Under the pieces are notes generated by a model. That model searched no databases. It saw only the letters and a program-made list of their open reading frames with translations, and had not been told where the DNA came from. Shown here one piece after another: positions 43,961 through 53,770 of a DNA stretch of 64,000 bases (the first letter of the stretch is position 1; each line of letters opens with the position of its first letter). Origin of the DNA: an uncultured Rhodopila sp. (GTDB lineage Bacteria; Pseudomonadota; Alphaproteobacteria; Acetobacterales; Acetobacteraceae); assembly GCA_903851415.1 (NCBI GenBank), contig CAINOE010000086.1:62001-126000 (forward strand), read 5' to 3'. Position numbers and translations under genes: made by a program.

Positions 43961-45142
43961 TCACGCCCTGCCCGCGGCCAGATCCCGATAGAGGTCGCTG
44001 TAGCGGCGGGCGATCTTGCTGAGATCGAACCGCTCTCGCGCCGCCTCGGCCGCGGCCCGCCCCATGGCAAGCCTCCGTTCCGGATCGGCGATCAGAGTGC
44101 GAACCGCGTTCTGATAGCCGGTAGCGGTTTCAAACAGCAGGCCGGTGTCACCGTCGTCGATGATCAGGTCGGTTACGCCGGGCAGACGCCGGCTGACAAT
44201 GGGCAGCGTCAGGGCCATGGCCTCGATCAGAACATTGCCAAAACCTTCCTTCCCCGAGGCGAAAACGAACATGTCCGCGGCAGCGTATGCCGGCGAAGGG
44301 TCGTCCATATAGTCTTGCATGACGATGTCGGCTGCGCACGGAGACCCGGCAATCGCGAGCCGCAGGCTTTCGACATAGTCGTGCTCCAGATGCGGACCGA
44401 CCAGCAGCAGCTTCACCGGTAGATTGCCCGCGCGGATGGCGGCATGGTTCTCGATCAGGAACATCACGTCCTTGCGGGCGCACATGCCGCCGACGAACAG
44501 CAAAACGATGTCATCGCGCCGGAATCCCCAGCGGCCGCGGTCCCGCTCCCCTTTTACAGGCGACAAATCGACACCCTGCGGGATCAGCCAGCTTCGTGCG
44601 GCGGGCAGCACCTCAAGATTCTCGGCATGCAACTTGGGGTTGATCGCAACCACGGCATCGATCAATTTGCACATGCGTCGCAGAAATGGACGGTAGAGCG
44701 GCCGGTAGCCAAGCACAACCGAGGCCAGCCCGTCATCGAGCGTGCAAGAATGTACGGTACGACAACCGGATAAACGAGCGATCAGGTGAAGCAGCAGAAG
44801 GCGGTCGACGAAGGCATGGAAATGCACCACGTCATAGCTTCGCGCGTTGATCGCGAACCAAAGCATCATCCGGAGCTGAATGCGCAGCGGCCGGTAAACT
44901 CCCTGGCCGAAAAATCGGACGCGGCGCACTCCATCCGTGGTGTGGACGACTTGCGGCGCCCGGGTGCATCCAACCACCACATCCGAGCGGACCGCGAAAG
45001 CGGCGAGATGGCGCGCCAACTTCTCGAGGTACAGGCCCTCGCCCGTGAAATCCGGTCGGAAATAACGGAAGACGTGGAGCACGTTCAAGGGCGTGACGGG
45101 CGCATCGAACACGGGCGGCGCAATTTTCTTGATCGACGACAT
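43961..45142 (-). CDS. GT4-family glycosyltransferase
   Basis: 393 residues from ATG 45142. GT-B fold: N-terminal NVLHVFRYFRPDFTGEGLYLEKLARHLA; C-terminal nucleotide-sugar part with FVFASGKEGFGNVLIEAMALTLPIV, containing the EX7E motif. Likely adds a sugar to a lipid-linked glycan or polysaccharide at the membrane face. Same strand as the decarboxylase but 163 bases away. Not in a complete polysaccharide cluster, although the methyltransferase/GT unit at 47-50 kb is near. Confidence 0.88.
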   Translation of the reverse strand: MSSIKKIAPPVFDAPVTPLNVLHVFRYFRPDFTGEGLYLEKLARHLAAFAVRSDVVVGCTRAPQVVHTTDGVRRVRFFGQGVYRPLRIQLRMMLWFAINARSYDVVHFHAFVDRLLLLHLIARLSGCRTVHSCTLDDGLASVVLGYRPLYRPFLRRMCKLIDAVVAINPKLHAENLEVLPAARSWLIPQGVDLSPVKGERDRGRWGFRRDDIVLLFVGGMCARKDVMFLIENHAAIRAGNLPVKLLLVGPHLEHDYVESLRLAIAGSPCAADIVMQDYMDDPSPAYAAADMFVFASGKEGFGNVLIEAMALTLPIVSRRLPGVTDLIIDDGDTGLLFETATGYQNAVRTLIADPERRLAMGRAAAEAARERFDLSKIARRYSDLYRDLAAGRA

Positions 45143-45363
45143 AGCCTCCGCTTTGCCAACCAACGGCGGATGGCGTTTCCGTCGGCCGTAGCGGCACCTC
45201 GCCGGTCTCGCCAATCAAACGATACCGATAAGGTTGCGGATTTTCAATGCAAATGCCGGGGCGCCGATACATAAAGTTTCGTTGTGAGCGGTTTTGTCAT
45301 ATTCCGGACCCGCATAAGCAGGCGGCGACTGTTGCCAGCGCGAACCAGGTCCTACCCGCCGCA

Positions 45364-45385
45364 GGCGGCGCATCGCTGCGCCGCC
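45364..45385. terminator. GC-rich hairpin after the small secreted protein gene
   Basis: GGCGGCGC-ATCGCT-GCGCCGCC, eight perfect pairs, starts seven bases beyond the stop of the gene at 45393-45692. Its short T-run (TTTAT) is on the plus-strand side, so it would work better for transcription in the plus direction; on the minus strand it is a hairpin without a T-run. Confidence 0.5.
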
Positions 45386-45392
45386 TTTATCA

Positions 45393-45692
45393 TCAGGACT
45401 TGCCCGGCTCGACCGCCTTCGCGGGGGCCGGATGTGCCGGTGCGATCAGCCTGGCATGCTCCGGCTTCGAAACGGGAACTGTCTTGCCGGCGACCGGTGT
45501 CGTAGCGCCGGCGCCGCCGGATCGGACCTGCGCGGCGCTGTGCGGTGTCACCGCCGCCGGGGTCTTGGTCGCCTCGGTCCCCGGGGCTGGCGTCTGCGCC
45601 GGGGTCGCCGCTTGTTGTGCGAAAGCAGCGATCGGCACAACCGCAAGGCTGGCCGCGAGAACGCTGCACATAAGGCTCGGAATGGGTGTCAT
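45393..45692 (-). CDS. Small exported Ala/Pro-rich hypothetical protein
   Basis: 99 residues from ATG 45692. A signal peptide (MTPIPSLMCSVLAASLAVVPIAAFAQQ) is followed by a low-complexity Ala/Pro/Thr-rich tail (ATPAQTPAPGTEATKTPAAV...). Longer forms in the same frame lack coding character and the AAAAGGATC site lies just upstream of 45692. No family; such proteins are often periplasmic or wall-associated. Confidence 0.55.
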   Translation of the reverse strand: MTPIPSLMCSVLAASLAVVPIAAFAQQAATPAQTPAPGTEATKTPAAVTPHSAAQVRSGGAGATTPVAGKTVPVSKPEHARLIAPAHPAPAKAVEPGKS

Positions 45693-45892
45693 TGTCGTGA
45701 TCCTTTTTCGCCGGGCGGGATTTGAGTTGCTCCCGGCTTGACGGCGATAAGGCCAGGACATTGTGACGTCCCCGGGATCGCGATGCGGCGAAACCACGGC
45801 GAACGATGCGAAATCGGATTAAATATCGGTCATGCTGGCAACCTCTTCGGCCGGGTGGGATAATCAGCCCCGTCAAAGATGGGAATCGCTCA

Positions 45893-47068
45893 ATGCCGCT
45901 GTCCGGGGTGAAAGTTGTCGACCTTACCCGAGTGCTTTCCGGCCCCTTCTGCACCGCCCTGCTCGGCGACCTCGGAGCGGACGTCATCAAGATAGAGGCG
46001 CCGGAGGGCGACCCGGTGCGGCGATCGGGAACCATCCAGGACGGGCTGTCATGGTATTTCGCCCAGTTCAATCGCAACAAGCGGTCGGTGCGGCTGGATC
46101 TGCGCCGATCGGCGGGCAAGGCGATCCTGGCGCGGCTTATCGAGCAGTCTGATGTGCTGGTGGAAAATTTCCGCCCCGGTGTGCTGGCGCGGATGGGGTT
46201 CCACGATGAGCGGCTGCACGTGTTGCGGCCGAGCCTCGTCATCTGCTCGATCAACGGCTTTGGCAGCACCGGCCCGTACCGCGACCGCCCGGCGTTCGAT
46301 TTCATCGCCCAGGCGATGAGCGGTTTCATGAGCGTCAACGGCGGCGCGGACGACCCGCCAATGCGCTCCGGTTTGCCGATAAGCGACCTGGTGGCGGGGC
46401 TGTATGCGGCGTTGAGCATCGCCGCGTGCGTGCCGCGCGCCCGCGCGACGGGCCAGGGTCAGCGGGCGGAGGTTAGCCTGACCAACAGCCTGGTCAGCCT
46501 GCTGTCCTATATCGCGTCCGCCACCTTCGCCACCGGCGCCCCTCCGCCGCGCAGCGGCAACGACCATCCGATCACCGCGCCGTACGGGTTGTTCCCGACG
46601 CGGGACGGCGAGATCGCTCTGGCCCCGCCGGATGATGCGTTTTTCGCGCGGCTGGCGGATGCGCTCGAAGAGCCGGAGCTGAAGGACGATCCGCTGTACG
46701 CGACGCAGGCGGCGCGGGTGGCGAACCGCGGACGGATCAATGCCATCGTTGGCGGAAAGCTGGCGGCGAACACCTCCGCGTATTGGATCGAGACCCTGAA
46801 CAAGGCCGGTGTTCCATGCGGGCCGGTGAACAGCGTGACGGAAGTGTTCCAGGACCCTCAGATCCTGGACCAGGAGATGGCGATCGACGTCGGCCATCCG
46901 GGCCACGGGACCGTCAGGATGCTGGGCTTTCCCATCAAGCTGTCGGATACCCCCTGCCGGGTGCGGCGTGCCGCCCCGGATCTGGGGCAGCACTCAGACG
47001 AGGTACTGGCTGAGCTGGGTTATACCGAAGAAGAACGGGCGGCGTTGCTGCGGGATGGGGTGATCTGA
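45893..47068 (+). CDS. CaiB/BaiF-family CoA-transferase (class III)
   Basis: 391 residues from ATG 45893. Opens with LSGVKVVDLTRVLSGPFCTALLGDLGADVIKIEAPEGDPVRR; the active-site Asp lies in RPAFDFIAQAMSG. Class III enzymes form an aspartyl-CoA intermediate and move CoA between organic acids. Substrate unknown. First gene of a plus-strand run, but 54 bases before the methyltransferase and likely functionally separate. Full length; no break. Confidence 0.9.
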   Translation: MPLSGVKVVDLTRVLSGPFCTALLGDLGADVIKIEAPEGDPVRRSGTIQDGLSWYFAQFNRNKRSVRLDLRRSAGKAILARLIEQSDVLVENFRPGVLARMGFHDERLHVLRPSLVICSINGFGSTGPYRDRPAFDFIAQAMSGFMSVNGGADDPPMRSGLPISDLVAGLYAALSIAACVPRARATGQGQRAEVSLTNSLVSLLSYIASATFATGAPPPRSGNDHPITAPYGLFPTRDGEIALAPPDDAFFARLADALEEPELKDDPLYATQAARVANRGRINAIVGGKLAANTSAYWIETLNKAGVPCGPVNSVTEVFQDPQILDQEMAIDVGHPGHGTVRMLGFPIKLSDTPCRVRRAAPDLGQHSDEVLAELGYTEEERAALLRDGVI

Positions 47069-47122
47069 GTTCGTACCTGGGCCGTTAACCATTTGTTAAC
47101 CGCGCCGGTTTACGACTGCGGC

Positions 47123-47776
47123 ATGCAACAAGCCGCACCCGGGGTGTTTCAGGCACCCCAATCGCCGCCTCATGCCCCGGCCATCCCCTGGTCGGCTGCC
47201 TACTGGGATATGCGCTATCGCCGCGGCGGACACTCCGGGGCGGGGTCTTCCGGACATCTCGCCCAGTTCAAGGCCGATATCGTCAACCGGATCGTCCGCC
47301 GGCACGGCATCGCCAGCGTGATCGAGTATGGCTGCGGTGACGGACGGCAGCTTCAATTGGCGCGTTATCCGGGCAGCTATGTTGGCCTGGATGTTTCGCC
47401 GGAAGCCGTCCGGCTGTGTTCAGAGCGGTTTTCCGGCGATCCCGGCAAGCGTTTTCTGGCGGCCAGCGAAGATCCGGGGACAGCCGATTTGGTGCTGTCG
47501 TTGGATGTTATCTTTCACCTGGTGGAAGACGAGACGTTCCATCGATATATGCGCCAGTTGTTCGACCATGCGCTTCGTTTCGTCGTCATCTACTCGAGCG
47601 ACTATGATGCGGTGACGCCGGACGCCCATGTCCGCCACCGCCGGTTCTCCGGTTGGATCCGGGAGCATGCGCCGGACTGGCAGCGTGTCCTGCATATCCC
47701 CAATCCCTATCCGTTCGACCCGCGCGCCCCGGACGATACGTCGTTCGCGGACTTCCACGTTTACGCGCATGGATGA
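47123..47776 (+). CDS. Class I SAM-dependent methyltransferase
   Basis: 217 residues from ATG 47123. The SAM site is VIEYGCGDGRQLQLARYPGSYVGLDVSPEAVRLC (motif I GCGDG, acidic motif II) and LVLSLDVIFHLVEDETFHRYMRQLF is the post-motif. Start chosen at the first ATG; upstream codons from a TTG at 47093 are possible. Its stop overlaps the start of the next gene by eight bases. Probably modifies a glycan or lipid with the glycosyltransferase and FkbM enzyme that follow. Confidence 0.82.
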   Translation: MQQAAPGVFQAPQSPPHAPAIPWSAAYWDMRYRRGGHSGAGSSGHLAQFKADIVNRIVRRHGIASVIEYGCGDGRQLQLARYPGSYVGLDVSPEAVRLCSERFSGDPGKRFLAASEDPGTADLVLSLDVIFHLVEDETFHRYMRQLFDHALRFVVIYSSDYDAVTPDAHVRHRRFSGWIREHAPDWQRVLHIPNPYPFDPRAPDDTSFADFHVYAHG

Positions 47777-48758
47777 GTTTTCAACCCGCCGCCCGCGGCT
47801 GGCTTTCCTGCTGCTCCGCGGCCTGGATCATTTTGCACAGGACCTGATCGCGCTGCTCCCGCATCATTCCGGCTGGGACGTGCGGCCGTTCCATGTCTCC
47901 GGTCCCGCTGACCTTGAGGCGGCGCTTGCCTGGACGGATCGCCCCGATCGCGACGCGGTCTGGTTCGAGTTCTGTTGGCCGCCTTTCCCCGCCCTGATCG
48001 CGCAGACCGAGTTCGCCGGCCGCCGCGTCATCGTGCGCGTGCACCGGATCGAGGCGATGGAGACGGCGCATGTCGCGCAGACGCCCTGGGGCAAAGTGCA
48101 TGACCTGATCGTGGTCAGCAGCGATATGGCGCGGCGGGTCCGCCACATGGCGCCCGCGGCGGATCGGTCGACGCGGCTGCATTGCATATACAATGGTCTT
48201 GATGCCGATCGGTTCGCGCCTCTGGCGGATTGGAATCCGTTCCGCGTCGGCTGGTGCGGATTGATGACCCTGCGTAAGAATCCGGTGCTTGCATTGCAGG
48301 TGCTGTTTGCCTTGCGCGTCCAGGACGAGCGTTACCACCTGCATGTCTGCGGCAACGGCGGCGACGTGCTGGCGGCCGAAACGTTCTTCCACCTCGCGCG
48401 GCATCTCGATCTGATGGATGCCGTGCACATGGATGGCACGTTGCCGCAGCGAGCGATGCCGGACTGGCATGCGCGCAACGGCGTGCTGCTGCACACCAGC
48501 CTGCATGAAAGCTTCGGCTACGCCATCGCCGAAGCCGCCGCCGCCGGATGCGACATCGCCGTGCTTGAGCACCCGGGTGCCGCGGAATTCTGGCCGGCGG
48601 CGAGACGCTTCGGCACGGTCGATGAGGCTGTGTGGCTTATCCGGGACGCCCGGCCGCATCGCTGGCGCGATCATGTCGTGCAAAATTTTTCGCTGGCGCG
48701 CCAGATCGCCGCGACCGCCGCCTTGCTGCAAGCCCCATCGTTCGCGAGCGCGTCATGA
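47769..48758 (+). CDS. GT-B (GT4-like) glycosyltransferase
   Basis: 329 residues. The C-terminal half shows GWCGLMTLRKNPVLALQVLFALR, and HTSLHESFGYAIAEAAAAGCDIAVLEHPGA has the EX7E-type motif (ESFGYAIAE). Overlaps the upstream methyltransferase stop and, by four bases (ATGA), the downstream FkbM gene, so all three are translated together. Substrate unknown; likely surface polysaccharide or glycolipid. Confidence 0.83.
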   Translation: MDEFSTRRPRLAFLLLRGLDHFAQDLIALLPHHSGWDVRPFHVSGPADLEAALAWTDRPDRDAVWFEFCWPPFPALIAQTEFAGRRVIVRVHRIEAMETAHVAQTPWGKVHDLIVVSSDMARRVRHMAPAADRSTRLHCIYNGLDADRFAPLADWNPFRVGWCGLMTLRKNPVLALQVLFALRVQDERYHLHVCGNGGDVLAAETFFHLARHLDLMDAVHMDGTLPQRAMPDWHARNGVLLHTSLHESFGYAIAEAAAAGCDIAVLEHPGAAEFWPAARRFGTVDEAVWLIRDARPHRWRDHVVQNFSLARQIAATAALLQAPSFASAS

Positions 48759-49654
48759 TCGGGACGGCCGTTTGCCAGCCCGCGGATCCCGCGGATTGCG
48801 TGACGTGGCGCAACCGGAATTTCCGCGTGGTCCGGCACCCCGCCGTCGCGGCAGCCCTGACCGAATTCCGCTCGCCGTTCGAGGCGGGGACGCTGGAGTT
48901 CTTTGATGCCGCGCTGCCGGCGTGCGACAAGATGATCGACATCGGCGCCTATGTCGGCCTGATGAGCCTGTACGCAGCCGATCGGCTTGAGGAAGTTTGT
49001 GCTTTTGAGGCCAGTCCGGGGAACTTCGATCTGCTTCGGCAAAACGTTGCGGTCAACGGGCGGCTGCGCCGCCGCATCAGGTTGTTCGGATTCGGGCTTG
49101 GCGACCGCGACGACCATGTTCCGCTTTACCGGAAAGCCGTTGCGGATTCCGGCTCGACCATCTTCCGCACGGTGGAGCGTGGCGGCCTTGTCGATGGCGC
49201 ACCGGAGGCGATGGTTGAGTTGCGAGATGCGGATACAGTCCTGTGCGGCATCGGCGTCACCGGACGGACGTTGTTAAAGATCGACATCGAAGGCGCCGAA
49301 TACTCGGTTGTGCCGACCATCGCCGCGCTGCTGGCGGAGGCGAAGCCGTTCCTGCATTTGTCGTTCCATCCGTTCAACATCGTCGCCGATGGCGATGACT
49401 ATTTGACCGCGGTGACCCGGTTGCGGCGGGCGCTGCAGGTCGCGGAAGCGCTGGCGGTCTATCGATACATGTATTTCTACGAGGATGGCCAGTGGCGCTG
49501 CGTCGGCGGCTCGGATCGGATGATGTTTTTCCGCCAGTACCTGCTGCGGCCCAAGCCGCTCCCGCGGATCGCAAGCCAGCAATACGGCTTTATCGATGCG
49601 ATCGGCTTTGCCGACGCCGCTCTTCCAGCGCTGGGTTCCACTTCTGGCGACTGA
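48755..49654 (+). CDS. FkbM-family methyltransferase
   Basis: 299 residues from ATG 48755 in an ATGA overlap. FkbM features: MIDIGAYVGLMSLYAADRLEEVCAFEASPGNFDLLRQNVAVNG and the TLLKIDIEGAEYSVVPTI block with the catalytic region. FkbM enzymes methylate hydroxyl groups of sugars or polyketides. Last gene of the methyltransferase-GT-methyltransferase unit, suggesting synthesis of a methylated surface glycan. Confidence 0.88.
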   Translation: MIGTAVCQPADPADCVTWRNRNFRVVRHPAVAAALTEFRSPFEAGTLEFFDAALPACDKMIDIGAYVGLMSLYAADRLEEVCAFEASPGNFDLLRQNVAVNGRLRRRIRLFGFGLGDRDDHVPLYRKAVADSGSTIFRTVERGGLVDGAPEAMVELRDADTVLCGIGVTGRTLLKIDIEGAEYSVVPTIAALLAEAKPFLHLSFHPFNIVADGDDYLTAVTRLRRALQVAEALAVYRYMYFYEDGQWRCVGGSDRMMFFRQYLLRPKPLPRIASQQYGFIDAIGFADAALPALGSTSGD

Positions 49655-49669
49655 GGCCATGCCGCGCTG

Positions 49670-50653
49670 TCAGATCCACTTCTTCACGCGCAGAACCACC
49701 AACGGAATCACTGTGGTCACGGCGATCAACCCCAATCCCCAGACATAGCCGTAGGTCCATTCCAGTTCAGGCATGAATTTGAAATTCATCCCGTAGATCC
49801 CCGCGATCGCGACCGGCGGGATGCCGATGACAGACGCCACCGCCAGCACCTTCATCACGTTGTTCTGCGCGATGTTGATGAATCCCAGCGTCGCGTCCAG
49901 CAGGAACTGCAGCTTATCGGTGAGGTGCGTCTCGAAGTCGCGGATCGAGGCGATATCCTGCCGCAGGGTCTTCAGCCGCGGCGTGAGATCCTTCGGCAGC
50001 CACCCCGAGGTCATCGCCAGCACGAACGGAACGATGCGGGCCGCGCCCGTTTGGGTGTCCCGGACATGGGAGATCAGGTCGCTGATGCGTCCGAGTTCGC
50101 CCAGCGTCTGCCGCAACGTGAGGTCTTCCTGCTTACGGCCGCCGGACTGCTTCACGCCCATCGCGAAAATCCGGTGCGACAGCGCCTCCAGATCGTTGCG
50201 GACAATTTCCAGCGCATCGGCCTGACGGTCGACGACCGCCTCCAACAGGCCGACAAAGATATGCGCGGCGCTGTCGTGCCCGGACTCACCGGCGGCCGCT
50301 TCAGCGCAGAAATGATCGAAGATCGAGCTGGGGGCGAAGCGGACGGTGATCAGCCGCTCCGGCGTCAGCACAAAGCCGGCCGACACGCCGCGCGCGCCGC
50401 CGTTCCGCATGCTGATCAACTGGAGGCTGAGATAGAGGACGCCGTCGTGGATCGCGAGCCGGCTGGAGTTTTCGATCTCGCTGACGTCGGCTTCGGTGGG
50501 GATTCGCAGACCGGTTGCCTCCCGGGTGCGCTCGACCTCGGCCGGTCCCGAACTGATCAGATCGATCCACACCGCCCGGCGCAGGGCGTCGGCCGAGCCG
50601 GTTTCGGGCAGCCGCGCCAGATGGCCGCCGGTGCATACAAAGGCGTTAATCAT
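49670..50653 (-). CDS. CorA-family magnesium/cobalt or zinc transporter
   Basis: 327 residues from ATG 50653. Large cytoplasmic N-terminal funnel, long helix, then two C-terminal membrane helices with the signature YGMNFKFMPEL between them. The short DxxxW-type and C-terminal basic segment (RVKKWI) are usual. Could be CorA or the related ZntB; the sequence EL rather than MPE-type for ZntB leaves it open. Last gene of the minus-strand run after ilvC and a terminator-like hairpin. Confidence 0.9.
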   Translation of the reverse strand: MINAFVCTGGHLARLPETGSADALRRAVWIDLISSGPAEVERTREATGLRIPTEADVSEIENSSRLAIHDGVLYLSLQLISMRNGGARGVSAGFVLTPERLITVRFAPSSIFDHFCAEAAAGESGHDSAAHIFVGLLEAVVDRQADALEIVRNDLEALSHRIFAMGVKQSGGRKQEDLTLRQTLGELGRISDLISHVRDTQTGAARIVPFVLAMTSGWLPKDLTPRLKTLRQDIASIRDFETHLTDKLQFLLDATLGFINIAQNNVMKVLAVASVIGIPPVAIAGIYGMNFKFMPELEWTYGYVWGLGLIAVTTVIPLVVLRVKKWI

Positions 50654-50721
50654 TGTCAACCATCCCGGGTGAGGCGCGATTCGAGTTGGCGAACATTACC
50701 GCAGCCCACCCGGCGGGCGAA

Positions 50722-50743
50722 GCCCGGCCTCGGTCGAGGCCGG
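50722..50743 (-). terminator. Intrinsic-terminator-like hairpin after ilvC
   Basis: CCCGGCCTC-GGTC-GAGGCCGGG: nine perfect GC-rich pairs with a four-base loop, 15 bases beyond the ilvC stop on the minus strand. Lacks a T-run, so it is a weak terminator candidate, separating ilvC from corA. Confidence 0.5.
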
Positions 50744-50758
50744 GGGCGTCTCCGCGGA

Positions 50759-51790
<1,032 letters not shown>

Positions 51791-51839
51791 TCACGATGTG
51801 ACAAAAAAGTGTCGCGGCTTATGACCGAAGCCGCGTGGT

Positions 51840-52499
51840 TTATCCAGACGGGGTTTGTCCGGGCTGTATTGCGGGTGCGGCGACCAGGCGGCGGAGACCG
51901 TCGCGCAGCTTGATGAAGCTGGGGGAGCGGTTGGCGTCCGGGTTCATCAGCGGGCCGATGCGGTTGGCCCATTCGTGTTTCAGGTCGCCGGGCAGGGGGC
52001 CTCCGGGTTTGCCCGGGTGGAGCGCGCCGGCGAGCATCTCCCACGTGCCGCAGACTGCATCCTGTCGGTAGCGCTTGAGAACGGCCTTCCGGGCTTTTGG
52101 GTAAGCGGTTTGCAAAGCGTTGGGGTCGCCGAAATACCAGGCGTCGGTTTCCTCGATCGCCAGCCGGAACATGGTCTTGCCTTCGGCACCGCGGGAAGCG
52201 GCGAGATAGCGCAGTTCGGCCAGAAAGGCGGCGCAGTCGCGGTCGTCGGCGTCCAGCACGACGACCACCGCGTCGATGTCGGGTGTTTTGGCGTAGCCGC
52301 CCAGCACACGGGGGAGCTGATCAAGCAGGATGCGTTTGGCCGGGTCGCCGCTTTTCATGCTCGGAGGGATGCGGCCAATGCCGCGGTAGGCTGTGACGCG
52401 CCAGGAATGCGGCTCACCGTTTCGCCCGATCAGCTTTGGCAGCAGGTGTTCGAGCAGCACCTTGCCGGAGCTGTCCTCGGTGAGAACCTCGATGTGCAT
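51840..52499 (-). CDS. DUF4276-family protein, probable Toprim-like nuclease partner
   Basis: 219 residues. N-terminus MHIEVLTEDSSGKVLLEHLLPKL corresponds to the VEGxTE opening of DUF4276, with two acidic residues (Glu4, Glu8); AVVVVLDADDRDC has the Asp-x-Asp of a Toprim-like metal site; AIEETDAWYFGDPNALQTAYPKA is the typical third block. These acidic positions make a nuclease likely, but that is an inference; no such protein is characterised here. Its gene starts two bases after the ATPase stop, so the two are one translational unit. Confidence 0.7.
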   Translation of the reverse strand: MHIEVLTEDSSGKVLLEHLLPKLIGRNGEPHSWRVTAYRGIGRIPPSMKSGDPAKRILLDQLPRVLGGYAKTPDIDAVVVVLDADDRDCAAFLAELRYLAASRGAEGKTMFRLAIEETDAWYFGDPNALQTAYPKARKAVLKRYRQDAVCGTWEMLAGALHPGKPGGPLPGDLKHEWANRIGPLMNPDANRSPSFIKLRDGLRRLVAAPAIQPGQTPSG

Positions 52500-52501
52500 C
52501 G

Positions 52502-53713
52502 CTATCTGGGGTCAAGGTAATCGCTGAACCAAAGCCCGCCCAGCGGCAGGCCCTCGGCGACCATGTTGCGGACGAGTTCGCTGTCCGAGGCGCGGCGGAT
52601 GGTGGAGAACCCGTCGGCACCTTTTTCGAGGATCCAGACTTCCTCGGGCGACAGGGCGTCCACGAAGTATGGCTGGTGGGTGGTGACAATGATCTGCGTC
52701 GCGTTATCCGCACCGGTGGCGTGTGCGCGAAATTCCTTCGCAAGGACTTCCAGCAGCTTGGGATAGAGGCCGTTCTCGGGTTCCTCGATACAGATCAGCG
52801 GCGGCGGTTCGGGGTCCTCAAGCAGCAGCATGTAGGCGAATAGCTTCAACGTGCCGTCCGACATCTGTTGGGCGAAAAAAGGATCGGTGAAGCCCCGGTC
52901 GTTGAAGCGCAGCAGCACGCGATTGTCTTCGGTGACTGTTGTTTCGATCTTTTCGATCCCGGGGATGCGTTCGGCGATGCGGCGCAGAACCGACTGGAAG
53001 CGCACCTTGTTGTCGCGCTCCATGAACTGGACGACGTTGCCGATGTTGTCGCCGCGCATGTTCAGGTGGCGTTGTGGACCAGCGGAGGGAAGGACGCGTG
53101 CAGCGTCTGGTGTGAAATAGGAAAGATACCAACGCTTCATGAAGTCGCGAAAGCGACTTATGCGGGGATGGTCCCGCAATGATCCCAGGGTGGCAACGCC
53201 GAGTTGGCTTGTATCGGCTAACTCGACCTCCACAGCCGTTTCTGATTCGGATGGTTGCTCGCCGGTCTTTACCCACCCTTTGCCCTGCAACAAGTCCAGG
53301 AACGCCCAATCATGGACATTTGGTTGCCGCTTCTCTTGAAGAAGTGCCTCGGAGTACACACTCGGTCGACCGGTTTTGTCTGTGTCGATCAGAAGCTCGT
53401 AAAAGATAGGGCTGTGATCGCCGGACTCCCGGTAGCGGACCGTAAAGCTAATGGGCGCGGTTACACCTTGCGAACGCAGACGCTCGAACCCGCCGCGCTG
53501 CTCCTTATCGCAAGCCGCTTCAACGCCAGAATTCAGGCAGTCGGCCAGGAAACCAAAGGCATCGAACAGGGAGCTCTTGCCCGACCCGTTCTGCCCAATC
53601 ACGGCCGTAAGACCGGTCAAAGGGCTTCGTACACCGTCACCCGGCGCTTGCCCAAGCGTAACGTCCCGCAGCGAGCGGTAGTTCTGAACCCGGAATCCCT
53701 CGATCAGCGCCAC
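52502..53713 (-). CDS. AAA ATPase (AAA_21/OLD-like ABC-type ATPase)
   Basis: 403 residues. Walker A at 40-47 (GQNGSGKSS), ABC-like signature QQMSDGTLKLFAYML, Walker B LICIEEPENGLYPKLLEVL, and the switch His in IIVTTHQPYFVDAL. No Toprim domain of its own, unlike OLD proteins, which fits with its separate DUF4276 partner. Such SMC/OLD-type ATPases are frequent sensors in phage defence modules. Base composition is a little less GC-rich than the ilv genes around it, consistent with acquisition. Sits 57 bases after ilvH. Confidence 0.85.
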   Translation of the reverse strand: MALIEGFRVQNYRSLRDVTLGQAPGDGVRSPLTGLTAVIGQNGSGKSSLFDAFGFLADCLNSGVEAACDKEQRGGFERLRSQGVTAPISFTVRYRESGDHSPIFYELLIDTDKTGRPSVYSEALLQEKRQPNVHDWAFLDLLQGKGWVKTGEQPSESETAVEVELADTSQLGVATLGSLRDHPRISRFRDFMKRWYLSYFTPDAARVLPSAGPQRHLNMRGDNIGNVVQFMERDNKVRFQSVLRRIAERIPGIEKIETTVTEDNRVLLRFNDRGFTDPFFAQQMSDGTLKLFAYMLLLEDPEPPPLICIEEPENGLYPKLLEVLAKEFRAHATGADNATQIIVTTHQPYFVDALSPEEVWILEKGADGFSTIRRASDSELVRNMVAEGLPLGGLWFSDYLDPR

Positions 53714-53770
53714 CCCCGCTCCTTTCCTCCAACCCGACCCGCCGCCAAACGACGGGTTCGGCGGGAAAGC

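Noticed and set aside
41353-44022. 889-codon plus-strand frame
   Set aside because: Antisense shadow of the decarboxylase gene.
52502-53713. Calling the ATPase plus DUF4276 pair by an existing defence-system name
   Set aside because: The layout is similar to known ATPase/Toprim systems, but without a search I cannot assign it to a named one.
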